A stretch of 64,000 bases of DNA, taken from the NCBI GenBank assembly GCA_963575745.1, contig CAUYUJ010014200.1, positions 266,072 through 330,071 on the forward strand, in the 5' to 3' direction. A program made the position numbers and the translations under genes. Of the stretch, positions 42,490 to 53,520 are shown in pieces (positions within the stretch are counted from its first letter, which is position 1; each line of letters starts with the position of its first letter). The stretch is from Prorocentrum cordatum. Its lineage: Eukaryota; Sar; Dinophyceae; Prorocentrales; Prorocentraceae. The notes below the pieces were generated by a model that saw only the letters and a list, made by a program, of their open reading frames with translations, ran no database searches and was not told the origin of the DNA.

Positions 42490-43205
42490 CAGAGGTTAAA
42501 AGATTGGGTGGCTCCCTAGGGAATCCGATGGATTCCTTAAGGATTCCTTAGGGATTCCTCAGGGATTCACTCGGGATCCCGAAATATTCCTGAAGGCTTG
42601 TTGAAGGATTCCCCGGGGATTCTCGCGGATTCCCTATAGGGAACCCTAAAGATGTGCGAGGGATTCCTGAGGATTCCCTATAGGGATTCCTCAAGATTTC
42701 CCTTTGGATTCCTAAGGATTCCCTATAGGCTTGCAAAGGATCCCCTAGGGATTCCTAAGGATTCCTGGCGGATTCTTAAAGATTCTTTACGGATTCCTAA
42801 GGATTCCCTACGGATTCCAAGGGATTCCAATGGATTCCTTATGGGGTCCTAAGAATTGCCAAGGGATTCCATCGGATTCACTCGGGATTGCTCCGGATTT
42901 CCCCAGATATCCTAACGCTTCCTGGGGATTTGTTAGCATTCCCTAGGGATTCCTCAGGATTCCCAGAAAGGATTCCTCAGGATTCCTGAAGGATTCCTTA
43001 AGGATTCTCACAGGATTTCCTAGGATACCCGAAAGATTCCTTACGGGATTCCCTAAGGGTGCCCGAAAGATTCCCTAAGGATTCCCTAGGGATTCCGAAG
43101 GATTCCCAAAAAGGATTCCTAGGGATTCCCTGCGATTCCTTCAATATCCCCTAGGGATTCCGCAGGATTCCTCGGGGATTCCGGAGGATTCCCTAAGGAT
43201 CCCTA
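42490..43205. repeat. Degenerate GGATTCC repeat
   Basis: Around 60 variants of 'aaggattcctt' or 'agggattccct', mostly 10-12 bases apart, over about 715 bp. The unit is near-palindromic. Confidence 0.92.
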
Positions 43206-43512
43206 AGGGATGTGCGTGTGTGTGTGTGTATATGTGTATGTGTGTATGTGTGTATGTGTGTATGTGTGTATGTGTGTATGTGTGTATGTGTGTATGTGTG
43301 TCTGTGTGTGTGTGCGTATGTATGTCTGTGTGTGTGTGCGTATGTGTGCGTATGTGTGCGTATGTGTGCGTATGTGTGCGTATGTGTGTATGTGTGCGTA
43401 TGTGTGTGTATGTGTGTGTGCGTGTGTGTATGTGTGTGTGCGCGTGTTTGTCTGTCTGTCTGTCTGTGTGCCTGCCTGCCTGCCTGTCTGTCTGTCTGTC
43501 TGTCTGTCTGTC
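43206..43512. repeat. (TG)n / (TGTATG)n / (TCTG)n tract
   Basis: TG dinucleotides with TATG and CG interruptions, ending in (CTGT)n directly at the LINE fragment. Confidence 0.95.
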
Positions 43513-44540
43513 GCGGCGGAACGCCGCCTACCTGGCCTTCTGGTCTGGCGCGGCCGAGGAGGTAGTGAGAGACCTGGGGTGCAGCTCGCTGCACGACGCC
43601 CTGGAGCGCCTGCCTGCCGCCGCGCGCAAGCTGGAGGAAGCGAGGCAGGGCCTGGCCGGGCAGGGGCTGCTGCTGGCGGACGGCGGAACGCTGGCTGACG
43701 GCCTGGCGCGCGAGCTCAAGCAGGGCTTGGCTATGGAGAAGGTGCAAAAGACACACCACGCTGCACTCCTGCAGCGTTTGCCCCTCCTCCAACAAGCCAC
43801 TCTGCGAGGGCAAGCTGGGCCGGGCGCGGCAGCCTTCCTGGGCTACCCCACCGAGGCGCTCTGCGCGCTGGAGGACGCGCACTGGGAGACGGCTACTCGC
43901 CTCTGGCTGCACCTTCGGAGGCCCGAGTGCTCCCGGGACCAGCTCGCGGCGGCGACGGCCCACTGCTGCCTGCAGAACGCCAGCGGCGAGGTCTGTGGGG
44001 AGCCGCTGGATGACCTCGGCTACCACGGCGCCACTTGCCAGAGCGGCGGCGGGGTGGTGCGCAGGCACGGCCGGCTGGCTCGGCGGCTCGGCGGCCTGCT
44101 ACGGCGCTGGAGGCACGAGCTCCCGCTCTACGAGCAGCGGGCCCCGCTCTGGGACAGGCCGAAGCCGGGCCACCCCGGGGAGACAGAGCGCGCCGTGCTC
44201 GACCTCGAGTTCCAGGACGACGACGGGCGTCGCTGGCTCGACGTGCGGCGCCCCGCCGCGGGCACCGAGGCGGAGCAGCGGGTCGCGGCCCGTCGCGACG
44301 GCGAGGCGAGCCGGCGCGGAGAGCGAGGCGCGCTCGTTACCCGGGGGAGCGCCTCACCCCGATCATCCTCGAGGCGGGGGGGCGGCTCGGGGCCGAGGCG
44401 CGCCTCTGGCTGAAGGCAGAGGTGCGACGCCTGCCTGGCGCCGAGCAGGCCCGCGAGCTCGCCCGCGCGCACCGCGTGCTCTCCTGCGGCCTGCAGGCGA
44501 GCTGGCGCGGCAGCTGCGCGCGGCCGCTGGCTTGCGCTGA
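43513..44540 (+). pseudogene. 5'-truncated LINE ORF2, post-RT C-terminal region
   Basis: The frame begins at the microsatellite and reads [15 protein letters not shown], then ALEDAHWETATRLWLHLR, a zinc-binding pattern (CCLQNASGEVCGEPLDDLGY, then H..TC) and ERAVLDLEFQDDDGRRWLDV. This is the layout seen after the RT in LINEs of dinoflagellates. The frame is lost near 44340; the next one continues LTPIILEAGGRLGAEARLW and fades into GC-rich repeat after 44540. RT and endonuclease are absent: the copy is truncated at its 5' side, as is usual for LINE insertions. Confidence 0.65.
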
Positions 44541-45160
44541 GCCGACCGCGGGCGGCGCGCTGGCGCCTGGCCACCTGGGGCAGCTGAAGCGGCGGCGGCG
44601 GCGGCGGCGCGCCGGCGCCGGGGCGCTGGCGGCGACTGCGGCGCCGGGGGCGCCTGAGGCTCCCGCGGCGACGGCGGCTGCGGCCGCGCTGTTCGGCGCG
44701 GCGCGGCGCGACGTGGGCGGCGGCGGCGCGGCGCGGCGCGGACGGCGGCGGCGCTGCTCGGCTGGCTGCGCCGGAGTCCTGCCGCGCCGGGCGCCACCGC
44801 GAGCCGGCGCTGCGCCGCTGCCACGAGCTGGCGTGGAGACAGGCGCGGCGGGCCGGCGCCTCGGGCGGCTGACGACCTGGCGACTTGGCGGCGGCGGCAG
44901 CGCCTCGGGCGCCTGGCGCCCCGGCGGCGGCGGCGGCGCACTGCTTGGCGGGCGGCCACCTGCTGTGCTGGCCGGCGGCTGGAGGGCTGCGCAGGGCGGG
45001 TGCCGCCGGGGCGTCGGCTTGGGTGCGGGCAATTCCCGCCCCCTGGGAGAAGTCCTGCTGGGATTTCTCCCGGGGTGGGGCGCCAGCAGCAGGCTGCGCC
45101 TGTGTGCTGGCGCGGGTTTGCCTGCGCCCTTGCTAATGCTCCTCCCCGAACAGACTTGGT
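44541..45160. repeat. GGC-rich low-complexity region
   Basis: GGCGGC and GCGGCG runs with 'ctggcg' words. Open frames on both strands (Arg/Ala/Gly-rich) are compositional. Confidence 0.6.
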
Positions 45161-45164
45161 GCGC

Positions 45165-45202
45165 AGAGTCTGTCTGTGTGTCTGTGTGTCTGTGTGTCTG
45201 TG

Positions 45203-45293
<91 letters not shown>

Positions 45294-45410
45294 GTGCGTG
45301 TCGTGCGTGCGTGCGTGCGTGCGTGCGTGGTGTCTGTGTGTGTGTGTGTGTCTGTGTGTAGTGCGTTGTGCGTGCGTGTGTGCTGTGTGTGTATGTACAT
45401 ATATATATAT
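45165..45410. repeat. (TGTC)n, (GTGC)n and (TG)n tract
   Basis: About 23 pure CTGT tetramers at 45202-45294, then GTGC and TG repeats, then (TA)n at 45398-45410. Confidence 0.95.
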
Positions 45411-45434
45411 GATAGACACGGCCACTCCTGGATC

Positions 45435-46065
45435 TCTGGGGGCCCCCCTTGGAGCCCTCTTGGGGCTCTCCGTAACGGCATTTGAGGGCCCCGAGAGGGC
45501 CTCAATAGGGCCCCAAGAAGGGCACTCGCGTGACTTCGGTTTGACTCCTCCTGGGCCCTCCTTGGAGCCTTATTGGGGCCCTGCGAGACGGCACTGGAGG
45601 TGGAGGAGGAGGAAGCAGTGAGGAGGAGTAGCAGGGAGGAGGGGGAGGACGAGGAGGAGGAAGGATGGCGAGTTGGCGAGTTGGTCGCGTGCCTCTATTT
45701 CGACTGGGGGTTGACCCCCTTGGAGCCCTCGTGGGGGCCCTCTTAAAGCATTTTCGGGGCTCTCCAGCGTGGTCTCGGAGGGCCCCAACTGGCTCCAAGA
45801 GGAACCCAAGAGGAGTCCACGAGGGCCCCAGCGGTGTACATGACTCGAGGCTGTGGTTTTATTCACCCCTTGAACCCTTTCGGGCCCTCTTGGAACCGTC
45901 TAGGGGCCCTTCGAGATTCATGGAGGGTCCCGGAGGGCCCCCTGAGTACCCCAAGAGGGCCGAAGAAGGGGTCCCAGAGGGGCCCAAGAGGGCCTCAGCA
46001 GCGTATATGACTCGAAGCTTTGTGTTTACTTACCCCAGGCGCCCTCTTGGGGCCCTTCAAGGCCC
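45435..46065. repeat. Degenerate GGGCCCTCTTGGGG repeat
   Basis: Variants of 'gggccctcttggagcc' alternate with inverted 'ccaagagggcc' words; a small GGA block at 45598-45662. Same family as 25200 and 40780. Confidence 0.8.
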
Positions 46066-46069
46066 TCCA

Positions 46070-46108
46070 CACACACAAACGTACGCGCGCACGCGCGCGC
46101 ACGCACGC

Positions 46109-46152
<44 letters not shown>

Positions 46153-46161
46153 TCACACACA

Positions 46162-46194
<33 letters not shown>

Positions 46195-46300
46195 CACACA
46201 CAACACAACACAACACAAACACGCGCACATACACACACACACAGACACACACACACACACACACACGCACACCCGCGCGCACGTACGCCATACACTTCCG
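46070..46300. repeat. (CA)n / (CGCA)n microsatellite
   Basis: CGCA tetramers at 46085-46150, then CACA with AACA and ACAG interruptions. Confidence 0.95.
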
Positions 46301-46869
46301 CGCGCACCCATACACATGCACACATCGTCACATGCATACAAGCCCATGCAGACGTTCACGTGCACGCATCCACGCCACCTTCGATTGAATGTCGTGGACT
46401 GTTTGAAGCTGGTCTTCTCAGCTCTACCATGGTTGCCACTTCGTGCTTTAAACATAGATACTGTCGCTCAAAAATAGATACTACATAGATACTAGTTAGA
46501 CACTAGTCGACACGCAAATCTTGCAACACAGCCGATGCACAAACATATTTTTAGACACTGTCCGATATAGATACTTTTAGATATTATGACCACCGGGCCT
46601 CAGCGGGAGCACGATAATTTCTAAAAGCGTCTATTTCTAAAAAATAGAGACTAATAGATACTGTGTACACGGCGCCTCAACGGGAAGCTCAGAATTTCAA
46701 AAAGTGTCTATTCTTGTTTCCAGCTGTCTACCAGGGCACCGTCAGGGACTGGCGTCGAGACCGCGTGCCGGGCGGGTGGGCGCTGGCGGGCGCTCGCGCA
46801 CAGTGGTAGGCATGAGGGCCCCGCTTGGGGGCCGTCGGGGAAGAACCCGCGCGGCGGGGGGCGACCGAG

Positions 46870-48055
46870 AGGTCAGCCGACCCCAGGCCGGGGGGGGGGG
46901 ATGCCACAGGCCACGGGCCGCAAATCCGAAAGGCCGAGGCGGAAGGGCAGCAGAGGGCGGGCGGACAACCGAAAGGGGCCGCCCGCGCCAGCCGCGCGGC
47001 AAAGGAGGGGCCCGGGCGGCGCCTTGCGCAAAGCAAAGGCCGCTGGGCGGGGCGCCGTGGGGAAGCAGGCCACGGAAGTAAAACGCCTCGGACGCATCTG
47101 AGACCCCGAGGTCAGAGACGGGGGCAGGGCGCCGAGAGGGGCCCCGGGCAACCCACGCGGGGCGAGGGGCAAGCGGGGGGCCCGACGCCAAGGAGCGAAG
47201 AGCCACAAGCGACCCAATGACAAGGGCGCACTGGGAGGCCGGGCGCGGGCTGTCAGCCCCCCCGGCAGGGGCACGCGCCAGGCGGCATTGGGCACGAGGC
47301 CAGGGCGGCCGCCAGAAGGGCAGCGGGGAGGGCGGGCGAGGGGCCCGGCAGGCAGGGGGGGAGGGCGGGCTTCTCGGGCGCAGGGGGCTCACAAGAGCGC
47401 CAGCGCCCGCGGGGGGGAGTCGCGCCAGGAGCGGGCGAAGAGGCGACTCACGGACGCAAGTCAGGTGAAGCAGACGGGGGAGGGCGAGGCAGAGGCGACG
47501 AGCGGTCGCAAGAATGGGAAAGGAAAGGCAGAGGCGGCGGAGGCGTGGTGGCGTCGCGACTAGCCGTCGCATGCATGGGGGGGGGCCCAGGCGGCACCTC
47601 GGGCGGAGCCAAGGCCGCTAGGCGGGGCGCCATGGGGGAGCAGGCCGCGGCAGTGAAACGCCTCGGGCGCCTCCGAGACCCCGAAGTCGGAGACGGGGGC
47701 AGAGCGCCGAAGGGGGCCCCGAGCAACCCGCGCTGGGCGAGGGGCAAGGGGGCGGCCCGGCGCCAGGGGGCGAGGGGCCACGAGCGACCCAGTGACAAGA
47801 GCGCACTGGGAGACCGGGCGCGGGCCATCAGCCCCAGCTGCAGCACGCGCCAGGCGGCATTGGGCACGAGGCAGGGGCGCCCGCCGGAGGGGCCGCGGGG
47901 AGGGCGGGCGAGGGGCCCGGCCGGCAGGGGGGGAGAGCCCGAGGGCGGGCTTCTCAAGCGCAAGGGGATGGCCAGCGCCCCGGCGCCCACCGGGGGGAGT
48001 CGCGCCAGGGGCGGATGAAGAAGCGACTGACGGTCGCAAGTCTTGCGAAGCAAAC
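46870..48055. repeat. Tandem duplication of a GC-rich unit of about 577 bp
   Basis: 'gcgccgtggggaagcaggcc' at 47051 matches 'gcgccatgggggagcaggcc' at 47628. The following 400 bases align block by block, down to 'gcgccaggcggcattgggca' in both. The module lies between two TAGAYAC-rich zones. Open frames on both strands are GC-driven; I see no motif. Confidence 0.75.
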
Positions 48056-48080
48056 GGGGGGGGCAAGGCAGAGGCGACTA

Positions 48081-49481
48081 CCCTGGAAGACAAGGGTGTC
48101 GTGTCTATTCGGGCGCGCGGTTCCCTGATATTTTTCGTTCATTCACGAGGCGCGCGCGTGTCTATTTTGATGTGTCGCGTATACTCTGAATTACAATGCT
48201 TCGTGGCGGTATTTTCTTAAAATGTGTTTTTATTTAATATACATGATTGGACACGTTTAGACACGTGTAGACATCTTTTTACACATGATTAGACATGTTT
48301 AAACACGTCGTATCGGAAAAATTGACACTAGTGCATTTTAGACACGGATAGACACGTTTAGACATGTTTCGACATGTTTAGACGCGTTCGAATTAGACAC
48401 GGATAGACACCGACAACGCAAAGACTCGTTTAGACACGGACCAAACACGCAACGAACCATGTAAGGACTGACAACATCATACACGGACATGCGCGCATGA
48501 AGGTCGGGCAGTGGTTGGCCCAGCAGGGGACGTCGATGGCAGAGCAATGCCACGAAACAAGCTCGGGCATGGCATATATTTTGGGATTGCTGACGTCTAA
48601 ATGGGGGTCGGGGTAGTTGGGATGATGAAGTTACGGAATAGGTGGGAAGCGGGACGATGGGCAGATGCATTTGAGAAGGAACATGAGGAGGAACTGAGGG
48701 AGGATGAGAAAACGGAACGGGAAAGGAAGAGGAAGAGAACCAGGAGGAGGATGATAATGACAAGGAGAAGGGTGGCAAGGACCAGAGAGGGTGCGCAGGA
48801 TTACCATCACCATCGTCATCCCATCGTCATCATCGGCAGCAATCGTCATCATCGTTGTCATCGTCATGATCATGATCCGCCCTCAACGTCCCCGTGTTCA
48901 TCTTCCGCCTGCCCCCCCTCCTCCTCATGTTCCTGCCCCTGTTGCTGCTGCAGCTGTTGCTCCTCCTCCTCCTCCTGAGGATATTCCTCCTCCCCCTCCT
49001 CCTGTGGCGCCTCGTCCTCCTCCTCCTCCTCCTCCCCCTCGTTATCCTCGTCCTCTTCCTCCTCCTTTTCCTTGTCCTCCCCTCTATCATTTTTCTCTGG
49101 CCAGCCAACATGCTACAATCTGCGATATCAGGGGCACTAGCCACATGCCCATGCCAAGCTGATGGCACATTTGAGCGCGATTCCACAGCATGGCGTGTTG
49201 TGTATGTTACACACGTTTAGACACGAACTATACATGCGAACGTAGACATGTTTAGACACGTTTAGACATGTTTGGACACGGCAGAACAGACACGGCATAC
49301 ATTTTTAGGCACTGCTTGAAAACATAGACACGTTTAGACACTCGAGCACGCCGTGCAAGCGAGAGCGCCGCGCGTCTATTCATGTTTATAACTGGTTGTT
49401 TTAGACACTCGCGCACCGCGCTCGAACGAGAGCGCCGCGAGTCTATACGCGTCTAACGCAAAATGGACACGTCTTCCAGGG
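48081..49481. mobile_element. DNA transposon (non-autonomous) with CCCTGGAAGAC termini and TA duplication
   Basis: 1401 bp. The left end is CCCTGGAAGACA and the right end, inverted, CCCTGGAAGACG; after a 9-base gap GTGTCYATT also matches. TA flanks both ends (48079-48080 and 49482-49483). Deleting the element plus one TA gives GCGACTAACGGTCGCAAGTC, 19 of 20 identical to the unoccupied paralogue at 48023-48042 (GCGACTGACGGTCGCAAGTC). Subterminal zones (48105-48470 and 49205-49450) carry many TAGACACG words. The middle (48600-49090) is low-complexity with (ATC)n and (CCT)n. No transposase frame is present. Confidence 0.75.
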
Positions 49482-49496
49482 TAACGGTCGCAAGTC

Positions 49497-52140
49497 CTAA
49501 GTATTGATCAGGGCGGCGGTTGGGGCGCGCGGCCTGAGGTGGGCGTCGAGCGCTGTCGATGGGTCTAGTGCGCAGAACAAGTCGCGGGCGTGCAGCGGCG
49601 GAAGGGGCCCCGACCCGGGCGGAAGGGGCCTACTGACGTGACCAGGGTCGGCGAGTGCTCGAGGCGCGGCTGGAGGCCCCCTGGTCTGGGTGCCAGGACG
49701 CACTGGCTGCGCGGGGATCCTTCCCCTTAGCCTTGCGTGGGGCGCCCTTTCCTTTCCCCTGGTTGGCGAACTTCTCGCGGATGACCGCCCAGTTGACTCG
49801 AAGGCGGGGGGATTTGTCCATTGCCAGCGGGTTGCAGCCGCGGCGGCGCCGCGCCCGGAGGAGGTCCTCGCAGGACCCAGGGTCCTGTCTGGAAGGGCCT
49901 GCGCAGGCGGGGGTGTTCCTGGGGGGCGCTGATAGCACCGCTGGTGCCAAATGCCGCTGAAATACTCCCCGAGCTCTCTCTGAAGGCGCTTCACCGCGGA
50001 GGCATGGCTCTCATCGCCGACGGGGGAGAGGTTGACCTCGCTCAGGGGGCCTTGTACATGTGCTGGCCAGTGTCTGGGTCGGTCGGGCTGCTCGGGCGGG
50101 CGGCGCTGGAATCCGAGGCAGTCCGGCCTTCGGTGCGAGGCCGCTGGGCACGGGCGGGGCCCCGAGACGCACCACGGTAAGTAGTGCCCCTGTCTGTTCA
50201 GTCTGTCCAGCCTCCCCTCTCGCGGCTGTAGGACTCGCGGTCGGAGCCGCAGGCTCTCTGAGTGGGTAGTTGTCCCAGCGGCCCCCACGGTTGTCCGAGT
50301 CGCGCGCGGCAGCCTCGCCCTGGCGGCGACGCCCCTGGGGCGGGCGTCGGGCGCGGGAGATGTGGCTCTGCTGTTGGAGGGGGGCGTCGGCGGCCCCATC
50401 GCCTCCGACGTGGAGGGGGTCGGCCACGCTGGACCTGGCGGTAGGGGAGGCTGGGCTGCCGCCCAGAGTGTCTGGTGGGGGACTTGGGGCGGCGGGGTCG
50501 GGCTGAGCTCGGCGACCGCCGATATCCTGGCTGGCGGCGCGGCGCCGTCGGGGCGGGCGCGTCGTCGGACACCTCGGCAGGAGCGGTATGGGAGACGGAC
50601 TCGGCGGGATCCGCCGAGGCGGCGCTATCGCCTGCCGGGGGTGCTCAACGATGCGCAGACTCTGCGGACAGGAGACCCAGAGGCTCGGGGTAGCGCGCTG
50701 TCGGCGGGGCTCGCGGAGGGGTCTGAGCCAGCGCCGCGGTCCGTCAGGGAGGCCGGGCCGCGCTCGGGGGCCAGGCGGCCCCGCGGCGGGCGCGCTCTGG
50801 AGGCGCGGCTCGCCGGGGGCCAGCCGGGCGGGTCGCTGGGGCCACTGACGAGCGAGCGGAACTCGGCTGGGGGGGGGCGGCTGGCGAACTCAAGCCAGCC
50901 TTCTGCCGCGCTGGACTCGTTGGCTGGGACGACGCCCAGTTTGCCGCGCAAGTCTCGGGCTTCGGCCAGGGGGTAGTCCTCGGCCAGCTCCCAGAGGGAC
51001 CCTGCGGAGAGCAAGTCCAGATCCACCTGGCTGAGGAAGGCGAGGAGCGCATCCAGCGGGCGCCGAATTGGGAAGCTCCTGCGCTCTGGAGCCGCAGCGT
51101 CGGCATGCTCGTTCCAGAGGTGGCGCAACTGTTTGTCCTGGGGGTCGACGCGAAGATTCGCCGCGATGCGCGCGGCAGCTAGCCTCTGGTCGTTCTAAAT
51201 AAAATCGTCAGGGCAGAAGTCCTTGGAAACCGTCTCGCCGTAGACCTGCTTCAGGAAGGGGATGAGCTGCTGGGCTTTCCAGCTGCCCTGAGAATTAGCG
51301 CCGCGGATATCCCTGCCGTGCTCTCGCGCTTAAGTCCTTCCAGAAATCGCCCATGGCTGGGTCGAGGCCCCGAACGTGCCCAACCAGCGTGGCCGCGATG
51401 GTTCTAGACATCCTGCACTTCTGCTTTGGCCCTGGGGCTGCCTGGAGCCGGCCCAGAGCGCGTGCCAGCTCTGGGCCGGCCGGCGGGGTGGCGTCGGGGA
51501 GGAGCTGGCAGATCTCCTCCGCAGTGCGGAGGGGGGGGGGGGGGGGCCCCCCGCACTGGTCGAGTGGGAGGTGGCTGGAAGCTCCGTCCTCCTTGCTGTA
51601 GGCGCCCAGGGAGGTGGCGAGGGCGCGGTCGGGCTCCAGAGCGCTAGCTGGGGGGGGGCTCGGGCGGCGCAGCGGGGGCCGCCTCCCGAGGTCCAGGAGG
51701 ATCGCTTCCCCGGGCGGTGGACGTGCAGGACAGCCTCGGAGACACGGCCGAGCCGCGCGCAGGGGGCGGGGCCAGGACCGGGGGGCCCGGGCCGCTCCCC
51801 GCCCGCAGGTGGGGCAGCGCGGGCGCGGCTCCGGGAGGCGGAGGAAGGCGCACTCGTCGAGCCCGACCCCGCAGGGGGGCACTGAACGGCATGCGCCTGC
51901 CAGGGCCTCGCGCACTCCCCCTCGGGAGGAGCCTCTGCCTTGACGGCGAGCAGGTCGACGAGCCCCCGCGCGCCGCCCGCCTCGCGCGTGCCCACCTTGG
52001 CGCCGCGCGCCTCGCCGACCGCGCCAGGGGGGACTGGTGCGGAGATGGGCTCCCGCTGCAGCGGCCCGTCCTCAGGTCGCACGTGCCACGGCCCGGACGT
52101 GCGTGCTTCCTCTTCCCGCAAGAAGCTCAAGGACGCTCCT
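49497..52140 (-). pseudogene. Decayed unknown gene, gag-like in composition
   Basis: Minus-strand fragments in shifting frames line up over 2.6 kb. The best part reads DPAMGDFWKDLSARA (to about 51300), then after a one-base shift ANSQGSWKAQQLIPFLKQVY and GETVSKDFCPDDFI, a TAG near 51196, then NDQRLAAARIAANLRVDPQD, LRHLWNEHADA and LLAFLSQVDLDLLSAGSLWE. Downstream pieces include VKRLQRELGEYFSGIWHQRC, VNWAVIREKFANQGKGKG and LDPSTALDAHLRP. A mid-protein Pro/Arg/Ser-rich stretch and the GKGKG basic patch suggest a nucleic-acid-binding structural protein such as a retroelement ORF1, but no family is recognised. Multiple frameshifts and a stop make it non-functional as read. Confidence 0.4.
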
Positions 52141-52190
52141 CGGTGACCCTCGCCGAGAAGAGCACGATGCCCATGCCCGGGCGATGCCGC
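52086..52190. mobile_element. MITE-like element, family A, diverged inverted copy
   Basis: Reads inverted relative to 871-1000: 'aaggacgctcctcggtgacc' and 'ctcgccgag' correspond to the complement of 'ggcgaggaccatcgaggagc'. The ends (cccggacgt; gggcgatg) are degraded. Confidence 0.4.
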
Positions 52191-52314
52191 GTCGCCAGGG
52201 CCGCCTCCTCTCCTGGCGCTGGGCTGCCGTCGGGCCGCCCGGGGGCCCCGGGCGGGCCCCTCGCAGGCTCTCGGAGCACCCGGGGCGGCGCGCGCGGCGG
52301 GGCGCCAGCGCGAC

Positions 52315-52530
52315 CCTGACGATCGACCTCGACGGGGAGCAGCCTTCAACAAGCACACGGCGCAGCGCCCCTTCCGCAAGGATCCGAGCGCGCGGGGGGG
52401 GCTGGAGTGACCCTCACGATCGACCTCGACGGGGAGCAGCCTTCAACCAGCACACGGCGCACCTCCGCCAGGCGCCACTGATAGCGCCAGCGCCCCTTCC
52501 GCAAGTCTAAGGATCCGGGCGCGCGGCGGG
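52315..52530. repeat. Tandem duplication of about 92 bp
   Basis: 'cgatcgacctcgacggggag' starts near 52320 and 52413; both are followed by 'cagccttcaac' and 'agcacacggcgc' and, after a variable piece, 'gcgccccttccgcaag'. Confidence 0.75.
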
Positions 52531-52534
52531 GAGC

Positions 52535-53520
52535 TGGCTCCGTCCGCGGGGCACCCAGCGCGGCGGCCGAGACCGCCGGCTGCGCAGACGTGGGCCGCGA
52601 GATCGACGGCCAGGCCCGCGAAAGCCGGGGCTGGCTGGGCGGTCGAGGCCGCCGCCTCTCTCGCCTACCCGCTCCTCCGCCTCCTCGCTCCGCGCCCACA
52701 TTCGAAACCTTCTTTCTGCCTCCCTCCCTCTCTCTCTCTCTCTTTCTCGCTCCTCCCCCCCCCCCACCCGCCCTTGCGAAAACGCCCTCCCGCTCCCAAC
52801 TCCCCCTCCGGACCTTCCTCATCCTCGTCGTCATGCCACCAAGTCTGGCGGCGGCGCACCAGGAGACCATCCGAGGCGCCGTCGCTGAGACTGTCGCTGC
52901 TGACGCCCCGGGGAAACAGGCCTCGGCGGGAGGGGGGGGGGACGGCAGGGGCGAAAGAGGGCAGGAGGGGGAGGGAAGGAGGAAGGGAGGGAGGGAGGGA
53001 GGGAAGGAGGAAAGGAGGAAAGGAGGAAAGGAGGGAGGGAGGGAGGGAGGGAGGGAGGGAGGAGGAGGGAATAGGAGGAAAGGTGGGTGGAGGGAGGGAA
53101 GGAGGGAGGGAGAGCGCCTCCGCCCGCGCCTCCGCCCGCTTCAATCTCCCGCCCTGCCAGAAACGTTTTTTTGGCAGAGCCCGCTCTCCCCCCTCTTCTC
53201 CGTTAGCGAAGAGATCCGGTGGGGGTCGCGGCGTTCTGTGAGATGCTCGTGCTCGTGGCTGCCGCCTCCACGACGGAGCAAAAAAGGAGAGATGGGGAGG
53301 CAGACGCGGCGGAGAAGGGGGGAGGGGAAGAGAGAGAGGGGAAAGGAAGAGAGGGGAAACGGGAGGAGAAGGAAGAGAGGGGAAACGGGGGGAGAAGGGA
53401 GAGAGGGGAAAGGGGGGAGAAGGAAGAGAGGGGAATGGGAGAAGGAAGAGAGGGGAAGGGGGGGAGAAGGAAGGGAGGGGAGGAGGGAGAAGGAAGAGAG
53501 GGGAAAGGGGGGGAAAAGCG
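52535..53520. repeat. Purine-rich GGA/GGGA tracts
   Basis: GGGA and GGAA repeats at 52935-53115 and GGAGAAGG repeats with 'agaggggaa' words at 53285-53515. A C/T-rich stretch lies at 52715-52760. Long frames on both strands are artefacts. Confidence 0.85.

Larger units (their letters stand above)
42106..46736. mobile_element. Composite DNA element with CCCTRGTAGACA termini
   Basis: The left end reads CCCTAGTAGACA and the right end, inverted, CCCTGGTAGACA (11 of 12 identical); both are bordered by CA (42104-42105 and 46737-46738). AT-richer subterminal zones (42110-42480 and 46450-46730) are filled with TAGAYAC/GTRTCTA words, as in the 48081-49481 element. The interior holds satellites and a LINE fragment and no transposase, so it would be non-autonomous and swollen by nested repeats. 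Alternatively the two ends belong to different insertions. Confidence 0.45.

Noticed and set aside
43206-43512. Cys/Val-rich 'signal' upstream of the LINE fragment
   Set aside because: Encoded by (TG)n; it only appears fused to the LINE frame because the microsatellite has no stops.
46742-47572. Large Pro/Arg/Leu-rich minus-strand frames in the 577-bp module
   Set aside because: Very high GC leaves all frames open; the duplicated unit shows no preserved peptide motif.
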